A DNA stretch of 15,498 bases from Methanosarcinales archaeon (GTDB lineage: Archaea; Halobacteriota; Methanosarcinia; Methanotrichales; Methanotrichaceae). The position numbers and the translations under genes are program-made. Shown piece by piece: positions 6,774 through 12,936 of the stretch; within the stretch, counting starts at the first letter, position 1; every line of letters begins with the position of its first letter. The notes beneath the pieces are model-generated. The model was given only the letters and a program-made list of their open reading frames with translations. It had not been told where the DNA came from and searched no databases. The DNA lies in assembly GCA_013415595.1 (NCBI GenBank), contig JAAEEW010000198.1, positions 1 to 15,498 of the forward strand, in the 5' to 3' direction.

Positions 6774-7589
6774 ATGAACAGCAGGATTGCAGCATTTATG
6801 GCATTGTCAGGGCTGGCTCTAATTTTATTTTTAGCTTCGGTCACTGCCCTGGACTACGATAGCACCTCCAGCTACGGCCAGGCCGGCCAGGGGACGACAG
6901 GCTTCAGTCCCGGCCTGGAAAGAGACGGCGCCCGGCTCAACCAGCCGCCGACGCTGATCAGCTTCGTTCCCGACAGGATGTTCTCCGCCCGACCGGGCTC
7001 GACCGTGGTCTTCGCGGCCCAGGCCTCCGACCAGGATGGGGACCGGGTCCTGTACCAGTTCTGGCTCAACGGTCCGGCCACCGGAAACATCTGGAAGGCC
7101 ATGACCAACTGGACGGAGGTGGGCATCTGGAACTGGACGACAACCGCTGCCGATGCCGGAAACAACATCCTGGAGGTCCGGGTGAGGGACGGCCGCCACG
7201 CTGATGCCGATAGATGGGACGACCTGCTGACCCTGGAGTATTTCATAGAAGAGGGGACTGCAGGGCGGACCCCGACCATCGCCGGATTCGAGCCGGACAG
7301 GCAGAGCCCCCAGCCCCACGGCACCAGGATAGTGTGGACGGCCACGGCCTTTGACCCGGATGGGGATACCGTGCTCTACCAGTACTGGCTGAAGGGGACC
7401 TCCACCGACGACCTGTGGAAGGCGAAAAGTCCCTGGACCACCAGCCCGGTCTGGACCTTTGACAGCTCCCAGTACCAGCCCGGAATTTACATGGTCGAGG
7501 TCCGGATCAGGGACGGATACCACGCCGGAGCGGACGGCTGGGACGACTTCAAGCGGGCCAGCTACGTCATACGCCAGTTCGTCAAATGA
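6774..7589 (+). CDS. Secreted protein with two PKD/Ig-like tandem repeats
   Basis: A 271-residue protein with a clear signal peptide: MNSR, a hydrophobic core at residues 5-22, and a likely cleavage after ASVTA (residue 25). After a low-complexity linker come two homologous repeats of ~100 residues, about 58-159 and 166-267. Each follows the order FxPDR, then DxDGDxVLYQ(F/Y)WL, then a Trp-rich segment, EVR(V/I)RDG(R/Y)HA and WDD. Such repeats resemble PKD/Ig-like domains known in secreted proteins of methanogens; the DQDGD and DPDGD turns could bind calcium. No transmembrane anchor or sorting tail follows, so it is probably released or held by other cell-surface parts. N-glycosylation sequons NWT occur at residues 112-114 and 120-122, both in repeat 1 only. 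An in-frame TTG at 6729 is rejected on ribosome binding site and promoter position. Exact function unknown. Confidence 0.82.
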   Translation: MNSRIAAFMALSGLALILFLASVTALDYDSTSSYGQAGQGTTGFSPGLERDGARLNQPPTLISFVPDRMFSARPGSTVVFAAQASDQDGDRVLYQFWLNGPATGNIWKAMTNWTEVGIWNWTTTAADAGNNILEVRVRDGRHADADRWDDLLTLEYFIEEGTAGRTPTIAGFEPDRQSPQPHGTRIVWTATAFDPDGDTVLYQYWLKGTSTDDLWKAKSPWTTSPVWTFDSSQYQPGIYMVEVRIRDGYHAGADGWDDFKRASYVIRQFVK

Positions 7590-7689
7590 CCGAAAAACGG
7601 CCGCTGGCACTTTCAGGCTGATTAAGGTTGAGCGGAGAGGAGGCGTGGAGAGCGGCGAACTGGATGGGGCCGCGGACGGATGGGCAGGT

Positions 7690-7712
7690 CTGGCCGGCCA
7701 GGGCCCATGGGC
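7690..7712. repeat. Two adjacent perfect palindromes upstream of usp promoter
   Basis: CTGGCCGGCCAG (7690-7701) is a perfect 12-base palindrome, followed after one base by GCCCATGGGC (7703-7712), a perfect 10-base palindrome. They lie directly upstream of the A/T island at 7719-7731, where an archaeal activator or repressor could bind next to the basal promoter. GC-rich DNA makes chance palindromes fairly likely. Confidence 0.35.
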
Positions 7713-7718
7713 GAGGCC

Positions 7719-7731
7719 AAAAAAATTAAAT
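7719..7731 (+). promoter_or_regulatory. Candidate BRE/TATA element for usp group
   Basis: A run of seven A (7719-7725) followed by TTAAAT forms the strongest AT-rich island between the secreted protein gene and usp. It would start transcription near 7755. A second AT stretch at 7759-7767 (CATAAATTA) is an alternative box. Assignment is by composition only. Confidence 0.35.
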
Positions 7732-7975
7732 CAGATTCTGGCACCATAGTACATGGTCATAAATTATGGACCTGGCAGGGGCCGATATGGGCCCTCCCCG
7801 GGCCGGCGGGACATGGGCGCTGAAACCGGCAGGTGCAGCCGCGGCGCTCTGCCGGCCAAGACGACTGGGCCGGAGAAAGGAATCCTGGCCACAGTCGGAG
7901 GCCGGAGGTCTCCACTTCCGGCCAGGTGGACGTTTTGAGATTTGCCAAGAGAACGGACTATAACGGAGGTTTTGA

Positions 7976-8923
7976 ATGTTCGAACGGATCTTGTTTCCCA
8001 CCGATTTCTCTCGCTACTCGGTGAAGATTCTGGAGGGGCTGGAGGGGCTGCCAGGCGCAGATGAGGTGGTGCTGGTGCACGTGGTGGACGCCACCCGGCC
8101 CAGCATCGCCGGCGGCCTCTCCTACCAGACCCGGGTGGAGGAGGCCAAAGCCCAGCTGGGGCTGCAGGCCAAATATCTGCAGGGCCGGGGATTGAAGGCC
8201 CGGGCGCTGGTGGTCGCGACCACCGCGGACTTCAGCGGCCCGGACGGCGCCGACCTGCAGAGCCTGAAATCCCACATTGCGGCAGACCTGATCATCCCCG
8301 GAGACGTTCCCTTCGCCATTGCCGAGGTGGCCCGGCGGGAGGGGCTCCCCCTGCTGGTGATGGGGGCCCGGGGAAGGGGCAAAGTGAAGGGGATACTGCT
8401 CGGAAGCGTCTCCAGGGACATGCTTCGCCAGTCCGAGTGCGACCTGCTGATCATGAGGCAGGCCATGCTGGAGGAAAAGGGCGAGGAGGAGTTCAGCGAC
8501 TATTGCCGCCGCATCCTTTCCAGGGTCGTCCTTACCACCGACTTCTCTCCGGCTGCCGGGGCGGCCCTGGAGAGCCTCAAGACCCTCCCCGGACCGGGAG
8601 AGGTGGCCCTGGTGCACGTGGTCTCCCGGGGAGAGACGGAGGAGGAGATAGAGGGCCGCATGGTGGAGGCGGCAAAGAAGCTCCAGGATTTGCGCCGGGA
8701 GCTGGAGGGGCCGGGCATCCGGGCTACTGTTCACGTGGACTCCGGAAACCCGGCGGAGAGGATCGTGGCCCTGGCGGCCCGGGTGGAGGCCACCATGATC
8801 ATGATGAGCTCCCAGGGCAAGGGCTGGCTGCAGGAGCTGCGGGTGGGGAGCACGGCCTTCGACGTGGCCAGGATGGCCGACATGCCGGTGCTGGTCGTCC
8901 GGGCCGGGGAGCCCCAGGAGTAG
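7976..8923 (+). CDS. Tandem-domain universal stress protein (UspA family)
   Basis: A 315-residue protein made of two UspA domains, residues ~1-160 and ~175-315. Domain 1 opens with MFERILFPTDFSRYS and carries MGARG, nine residues, then GS, the G-x2-G-x9-G-S nucleotide-binding motif. Domain 2 opens RVVLTTDFSPAAG and carries SSQG, nine residues, then GS, so the first motif Gly is Ser and binding there may be weaker. Members bind ATP or AMP and aid stress survival in the cytoplasm; the client process is not readable. GGAGG at 7965-7969, six bases before the ATG, supports the start. It precedes two flavin genes with a 16-base gap and probably shares a transcript with them, suggesting a redox or oxygen-stress group. 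Confident in the family, not in a specific role. Confidence 0.93.
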   Translation: MFERILFPTDFSRYSVKILEGLEGLPGADEVVLVHVVDATRPSIAGGLSYQTRVEEAKAQLGLQAKYLQGRGLKARALVVATTADFSGPDGADLQSLKSHIAADLIIPGDVPFAIAEVARREGLPLLVMGARGRGKVKGILLGSVSRDMLRQSECDLLIMRQAMLEEKGEEEFSDYCRRILSRVVLTTDFSPAAGAALESLKTLPGPGEVALVHVVSRGETEEEIEGRMVEAAKKLQDLRRELEGPGIRATVHVDSGNPAERIVALAARVEATMIMMSSQGKGWLQELRVGSTAFDVARMADMPVLVVRAGEPQE

Positions 8924-8939
8924 ACGGAGAGGGTGGCTG

Positions 8940-9515
8940 ATGGATTTGGAGAGAAAGAGCATCGGATCTAACGTCTTCATCTACCCCATGCCCGTGACCC
9001 TGGTGGGAACCATGGTGGACGGCCGCCCCAACTTCATGGCCGTGGGCTGGATCAGCAGGGTCAACGCCAGCCCGCCCCTGCTGGCGGTGGGGATCAACAG
9101 GAAGCACCACACCGCCCGGGGAATTGAGGAGGGTGAAGCCTTCAGCGTCAACTTTCCGACGGCGGAGATGATGGACAGGGCCGACTACTGCGGCCTGGTC
9201 TCCGGGCGGGACGCGGACAAGTCCCGGCTCTTTGATGTATTCTACGCAAACCTGTCGGTGCCCATGATCCAGGAGTGTCCGCTATGCCTGGAGTGCCGGC
9301 TGTGGAGGACGGTGGGGCTCCCCAGCAACGACCTCTTCATCGGAGAGATTGTGGAGTCCCACGCCCTGGAGAGCTGTCTTTCCGACGGTAAGCCGGATCT
9401 GCAGAAGATGAGGCCCCTCCTCCTGACCATGCCGGACAACAGCTACTGGACGGTGGGGGAGAGGGTGGGCCGGGCCTGGGAAGCAGGAATGGCTCTGAAG
9501 GAGCAGAGAGGATAG
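8940..9515 (+). CDS. Flavin reductase-like (flavoredoxin-type) FMN-binding protein
   Basis: A 191-residue protein with the split-barrel flavin reductase fold. Typical segments are NVFIYPMPVTLVGT at the N-terminus, the FMN-contacting NFMAVGWISRVNASPPLLAV, and FSVNFPTAEMMDRADYCGLVSG. A CPLCLEC cluster in the middle (CxxCxxC) is notable and may be structural or redox active. Members bind FMN and reduce flavin with NAD(P)H or act as electron carriers (flavoredoxin); which applies here cannot be told. The ATG at 8940 has GGGTGG three bases upstream at 8931-8936. Its TAG is immediately followed by the ATG of the next flavoprotein, with no spacer, so the pair is probably co-translated and may work as partners in electron transfer or oxidative-stress defence. 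Confidence 0.85.
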   Translation: MDLERKSIGSNVFIYPMPVTLVGTMVDGRPNFMAVGWISRVNASPPLLAVGINRKHHTARGIEEGEAFSVNFPTAEMMDRADYCGLVSGRDADKSRLFDVFYANLSVPMIQECPLCLECRLWRTVGLPSNDLFIGEIVESHALESCLSDGKPDLQKMRPLLLTMPDNSYWTVGERVGRAWEAGMALKEQRG

Positions 9516-10097
9516 ATGAGAGCGGTAGCGTTCAACGGCAGCCCCCGGCGAGACGGGAACACCGCCCGCCTGCTGGGCTACGTGCTGCAAGAACTGGAGG
9601 AGCAGGGGATCGAGACGGAGCTGGTGCAGCTCCGGGGCCCCATTCGGGGCTGCATCGCCTGCCTGGAGTGCCGCGCCCGAAAGGACGGCAGGTGTGCCCT
9701 GGACGACGACGTGATCAACGACTGCATCGCCAGGATGGCCCGGGCGGACGGGATAATCCTCGGCACCCCTACCTACTTTGCCGACCTGACTCCGGAGATG
9801 AAGGCCCTGATCGACCGGGCGGGATTCGTGGCCAAGGCCAACGACGACATGTTCACGCGAAAGGTGGGGGCAGCGGTGGTGGCGGTCCGCCGGGCGGGGG
9901 CCATCCACGCCTTCGATTCCATCAACCACCTCTTCCTCATGAGCCAGATGATAGTCCCCGGCTCCAGCTACTGGAACGTGGGAATGGGCCTGGAGAAGGG
10001 AGACGTGGAGTCGGACGGCGAGGGCAGGGAGATCATGAGGACCCTGGGCCGGAATATGGCCTGGCTGCTGAAGAAGATCGCAGATCAGCCGTATTGA
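9516..10097 (+). CDS. Iron-sulfur flavoprotein / NAD(P)H-dependent FMN reductase family
   Basis: A 193-residue flavodoxin-like protein. Residues 8-16 (GSPRRDGNT) form the FMN phosphate-binding loop, and GTPTYFADLTPEMKALIDR is the second flavin segment. Cysteines 46, 49, 52 and 60 make a CX2CX2CX7C pattern, within the compact CX2CX2CX4-7C motif of methanogen iron-sulfur flavoprotein (Isf), which ligates a 4Fe-4S cluster. Isf-type proteins carry electrons, from ferredoxin in the studied cases, and have been linked to reduction of oxygen species. The gene starts on the base after the stop of the flavin-reductase-like gene. It is the last gene of its plus-strand group and converges on the sugar dehydrogenase. 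Cofactor assignment follows from the motif; partners are inferred. Confidence 0.87.
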   Translation: MRAVAFNGSPRRDGNTARLLGYVLQELEEQGIETELVQLRGPIRGCIACLECRARKDGRCALDDDVINDCIARMARADGIILGTPTYFADLTPEMKALIDRAGFVAKANDDMFTRKVGAAVVAVRRAGAIHAFDSINHLFLMSQMIVPGSSYWNVGMGLEKGDVESDGEGREIMRTLGRNMAWLLKKIADQPY

Positions 10098-10111
10098 TCG
10101 AATATCAGGCT

Positions 10112-10156
10112 AAAATACTCCACAGGCCGAAAGGACTCCCTGAAAAAGCGTATTTT
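10112..10156. terminator. Possible bidirectional terminator between convergent genes
   Basis: The 106-base gap between two converging genes holds an inverted repeat AAAATAC (10112-10118) / GTATTTT (10150-10156). This gives a TATTTT run on the plus strand after the flavoprotein gene. On the minus strand after the dehydrogenase it gives TATTTT, plus a T5 run at 10147-10143. Archaeal termination favours such T-tracts. The 31-base loop makes a stable hairpin unlikely, so the T-runs matter more. Confidence 0.35.
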
Positions 10157-10203
10157 GAGGGTAGGAGACGGTGGAGGGGCCAGGGGCCGCAGGACAGGGA
10201 CCT

Positions 10204-11388
10204 TCAGGCCCCGCCGCCGGGCATCTCCATCTTCAGGGTGGATGTGTCGAATACCAGGTCCGCCTCCTGTGGAGGCAGCCAGTTCAGGCCTTTAGCCTCC
10301 ACCTCCTCCCGGCTCATCAGCTCGTCCCAGGCGTAGACCTGCAGCCCCTTGTCCATCAGCAGCCTGACCAGGGCCAGGTTCCGGCTGTGGTGGAACTCTT
10401 TTACGCCGCTCCGGTAGGTTATGCCCCGCACGCAGATCCGGACCTGGGCCAGGGGCCTGTCCAGCCTCATGCACTGCAGCAGGATCTGGCCGGCCCAGTG
10501 CTCGGCCATCTGGTCGTTGATCTCCCGGGCCGTTCGAAGCAGTCTGGCGTGGTCGAACCTCTCCAGGCGCTCCATCTCCCGGATCAGGAACCAGGGGTAG
10601 ACGGGAATGCAGTGTCCGCCCACGCCGGTGGAGGGCAGATGGACGTGACAGTACTGGTGGTTGGCAAAGTTTCGGGCCTCGAAGAAGTCCACACCCAGAT
10701 CCCCGGCGATCTTGAAGAGCTCGTTGGCCAGGCCGATGTTCACGTCCCGGTAGCAGCCCTCCATGACCTTGATGAACTCCGCCACCCGGGCGCTGGAGAC
10801 CAGGCTCAGGTGGGGGATGAACCGGCTGTAGACCTGGTAGGCCAGAAGGCCGCTATCCTCGTCCAGGCCGCCCACCACCTTGGGGAACTCCCGCAGCCGG
10901 GAGATGCTGTAGCCGGTCATGATCCGCTCCGGGGAGTAGGCCAGGTGGAACTGGCCCAGCTCCATGCCGCTCTCCTCCTCCAGCCAGGGCTTCACCAGCC
11001 GCTCGGTGGTCCCCGGCGGGACGGTGGTCTCCAGGATGACCAGGTCTCCCGGCTTCAGGATGCGGCCGATGCTGCGGAAGGCCGACTCCAGGATCCTGTA
11101 GTCGGGGTTGAACATGTGATCAACGAAAAGGGGCACTATGACTATGAACACCTGGCAGGAGCGGGCCTCCTGGTAGTCGGCACAGGCCACCAGCGACTTT
11201 CCGCCGTGGCGCCTGATCAGCTCGTCCAGCCCCGTCTCCTGGGGGATGGGATTTTCGCCCCGGTTGATCCGCTGGCAGCGGACCGGATCGATGTCCACAC
11301 CCAGCACCTCGATCTCGTTTTCCGCTATCACCGCGGCCAGGGGCAGCCCGGCGTTCCCCAGGCCTATCACCGCAATCGTTGCACTCAT
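10204..11388 (-). CDS. wbpA: UDP-N-acetylhexosamine 6-dehydrogenase (WbpA/WecC type)
   Basis: A 394-residue nucleotide-sugar dehydrogenase. Seen: NAD-binding GLGNAGLP (residues 9-16), VPPGTTER, the YSPERI segment (151-156), the helix with Lys207 ending YRDVNIGLANEL, and catalytic Cys260 in GVGGHCIPVYPWF. Family reaction: NAD-dependent four-electron oxidation of the C6 hydroxyl of a UDP-sugar to a carboxylate. The YRDVNI helix and GHCIPV loop favour UDP-GlcNAc or UDP-ManNAc as substrate over UDP-glucose. Next to WbpB/E/D-like genes, UDP-GlcNAc to UDP-GlcNAcA is the likely step. The usual Glu-Asn before YRDVN is Glu-Gly here (residues 210-211). It is the last gene of the operon; its ATG comes two bases after the acyltransferase stop, with GAGGT just upstream. 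A WecC-type ManNAc dehydrogenase cannot be excluded. Confidence 0.88.
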   Translation of the reverse strand: MSATIAVIGLGNAGLPLAAVIAENEIEVLGVDIDPVRCQRINRGENPIPQETGLDELIRRHGGKSLVACADYQEARSCQVFIVIVPLFVDHMFNPDYRILESAFRSIGRILKPGDLVILETTVPPGTTERLVKPWLEEESGMELGQFHLAYSPERIMTGYSISRLREFPKVVGGLDEDSGLLAYQVYSRFIPHLSLVSSARVAEFIKVMEGCYRDVNIGLANELFKIAGDLGVDFFEARNFANHQYCHVHLPSTGVGGHCIPVYPWFLIREMERLERFDHARLLRTAREINDQMAEHWAGQILLQCMRLDRPLAQVRICVRGITYRSGVKEFHHSRNLALVRLLMDKGLQVYAWDELMSREEVEAKGLNWLPPQEADLVFDTSTLKMEMPGGGA

Positions 11389-11390
11389 CC

Positions 11391-11984
11391 TCAGACCTCA
11401 ATGTGCACTGACTTTCCACAGACGCTGCACTTGAAGATGGTGGTGGGGCCCGACCTCGCCTCCACCTCCTCCAACCGGCGGCCGCAGTAGCAGACGTACC
11501 CTCGAATCTCTGCCGGATTTCCGTAGACCAGGGTGAAGGGGGCGACGTCCCTGGTGACCACGCTTCCCGCTCCCACCATGGCGTACTCTCCGATGGTCAC
11601 TCCGCAGACGATGGTGGAGTTGGCCCCGATGCTGGCCCCCCTCCGGACCAGGGTGGGAGAGACCCTCTCCTCCGACCAGATGAAGGAGCGGGGGTAGAGA
11701 TCGTTGGTGAAGGTGGCCGACGGCCCGATGAAGACGTCGTCCTCCACCACCACCCCATGGTAAAGAGAGACGAAGTTCTGAATCTTGACGTTGTCTCCGA
11801 TTTGCACCCCCGAGTCGACGTAAGCGCTCTTGCCCAGGTTGCAGTCCCGGCCGATGATTGATCCCTCCCGGACGTGGGCGAAGTGCCAGATGCGGGTGCC
11901 CGCCCCCACATCCTCCGTCTCCACCACCGCTGTGGGATGGCTGTAGAACGCCTTTATGCCCGGCGTCGCCGTAATCTCCGTCAT
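11391..11984 (-). CDS. wbpD: Hexapeptide-repeat N-acetyltransferase (WbpD-like)
   Basis: A 197-residue left-handed beta-helix acyltransferase. The order VGAGTRIWHFAHV, GKSAYVDSGVQIGDNVKIQN, VSLYHGVVVEDDVFIGPSA and FTNDLYPR is the signature of WbpD/WlbB-type enzymes. These acetylate the 3-amino group of UDP-2-acetamido-3-amino-2,3-dideoxyglucuronate using acetyl-CoA. Nucleotide-sugar neighbours fit that role. The C-terminal extension after GNPAE carries Cys165, Cys167, Cys186 and Cys189 (CxC...CxxC), a small zinc-ribbon-like tail seen in some homologues. The ATG at 11982-11984 is preceded by a GGGGGGAG stretch about ten bases upstream, and the gap to the oxidoreductase stop is 28 bases. Family assignment is strong; exact sugar specificity is inferred from the operon. 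Confidence 0.87.
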   Translation of the reverse strand: MTEITATPGIKAFYSHPTAVVETEDVGAGTRIWHFAHVREGSIIGRDCNLGKSAYVDSGVQIGDNVKIQNFVSLYHGVVVEDDVFIGPSATFTNDLYPRSFIWSEERVSPTLVRRGASIGANSTIVCGVTIGEYAMVGAGSVVTRDVAPFTLVYGNPAEIRGYVCYCGRRLEEVEARSGPTTIFKCSVCGKSVHIEV

Positions 11985-12012
11985 GTTTGAGGAACTCCCC
12001 CCGGCGAAGGGC

Positions 12013-12924
12013 TCAGGCCAGCCCCTGGGAGATCTGGTCGCAGATCCGCATGTTCAGATAAGCCTGATCGGGAGTCACCGGGAAGGGCTCCCGGCTGTTC
12101 ACACAGTCCAGGAAGGTCTTCAGCTCCACCTTCAGGGGCTCCACCTTGTTCACCAGAACCTTCTCGATGATGTTCTCCTGAATGTAGCGCTCGTTCTCCT
12201 TGGTGTACTTCCCGGGCTTTCTGTAGATGAAGACCTCCTGGGTCATGAAGTCCCCCTCGGTGGTGGACTCTTCGTCCTCCACGTACATGGTCCGGAACTT
12301 CTTGGAGGAGAGCCTGCTGGCGGATAAAACGGCCACCGAGCTTCCAAAGACCACGGTGGCCTGGCAGACGTTCTTGTTCCCGGCGCTGTAGATCCGAAAG
12401 TCGCCCCGTCCCGGGAATAGAACGTTGAAGACGATGTCTATGTCGTGGATCATCAGGTCCTCCACCACGGAGGAGTCGGTGATGCGGGTGGACCCCGGGT
12501 TATGCCTCTTGATCTCCACGTAGGCCGGGCTTCTGGATATCTTGCCAAACTCGGCCACGATGGGATTGAACCGCTCGATGTGGCCCACCCCCACCACCTG
12601 GTCCCGCCCCTGGAGGAGTCCCAGCAGGATCTCGGCCTCCTCCCGCTTCAGGGTCATGGGCTTCTCGATCAGACAGTCGGCCCCGGCCTCTATCACCTGT
12701 CTGGCCACGGAGAAGTGGTGCCTGGTGGGTACGCAGATGTTGACCGCCTCCGCCTTCTGGAGCAGCTCCTCCACCGAGCCACAGGGGGTGGCCAGCTCCT
12801 CTGCCCGGCGGGCGTTTCCCGGGTCCGGGTCGTAGAAGAAGATCTCTCCCACTCCCTTCAACTCCGAGTAGACCCGGACGTGGTTCTTCCCCATGGAGCC
12901 TACGCCAATTACGCCTACGTCCAT
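12013..12924 (-). CDS. wbpB: Gfo/Idh/MocA oxidoreductase (WbpB-like UDP-GlcNAcA 3-dehydrogenase)
   Basis: A 303-residue NAD(P)-dependent oxidoreductase. Seen: Rossmann GVGSMG (residues 7-12), CVPTRHH, the family EKP triad (87-89, CLIEKPM), GHIERFNP around His115, and EDLMIHDIDI in the catalytic half. In the WbpB/E pathway this enzyme oxidises the C3 hydroxyl of UDP-GlcNAcA to the 3-keto sugar, which the adjacent aminotransferase uses. An upstream in-frame GTG (12933) would add three residues. The ATG at 12924 is preferred because GAGGTG (12931-12936) lies exactly six bases before it. It follows the aminotransferase stop by 10 bases. The Gfo/Idh/MocA family is broad, so the 3-dehydrogenase role depends on the operon rather than on a diagnostic residue. 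Confidence 0.86.
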   Translation of the reverse strand: MDVGVIGVGSMGKNHVRVYSELKGVGEIFFYDPDPGNARRAEELATPCGSVEELLQKAEAVNICVPTRHHFSVARQVIEAGADCLIEKPMTLKREEAEILLGLLQGRDQVVGVGHIERFNPIVAEFGKISRSPAYVEIKRHNPGSTRITDSSVVEDLMIHDIDIVFNVLFPGRGDFRIYSAGNKNVCQATVVFGSSVAVLSASRLSSKKFRTMYVEDEESTTEGDFMTQEVFIYRKPGKYTKENERYIQENIIEKVLVNKVEPLKVELKTFLDCVNSREPFPVTPDQAYLNMRICDQISQGLA

Positions 12925-12930
12925 CTCTCC

Positions 12931-12936
12931 CACCTC
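12931..12936 (-). promoter_or_regulatory. Ribosome binding site deciding the wbpB start
   Basis: Reading the minus strand, GAGGTG ends six bases before ATG 12924. The alternative GTG start at 12933 lies inside this site and so would lack it. Confidence 0.65.

Larger units (their letters stand above)
7590..7975. other. 386-base spacer before the usp gene
   Basis: No convincing gene is seen; short open frames here lack ribosome binding sites and resemble shadows of GC-rich sequence. Visible elements are two adjacent perfect palindromes (7690-7712), an A/T island (7719-7731) that may be the usp promoter, and a dyad around CATAAATTATG (7759-7769). From 7773 to 7955 the sequence is GGCC/GCCGG-rich with nothing recognised. 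If transcription starts from the A/T island the leader exceeds 200 bases, which is long for an archaeal mRNA. Confidence 0.5.

Noticed and set aside
7726..8024. Several 60-90 codon frames on both strands in the spacer before usp
   Set aside because: They overlap each other in several frames, lack ribosome binding sites and have translations rich in Gly, Arg and Pro, as expected of non-coding GC-rich DNA.
8030..8052. Short tandem repeat (TGGAGGGGC twice) early in usp
   Set aside because: It simply encodes LEGLEGL within a normal helix of the first Usp domain and keeps frame; no sign of a regulatory or slippage role.
10171..11490. A ~440-codon open frame on the plus strand opposite the sugar dehydrogenase
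   Set aside because: It spans the antisense of two recognised genes with low-complexity translation and no ribosome site; the minus-strand proteins carry catalytic motifs.
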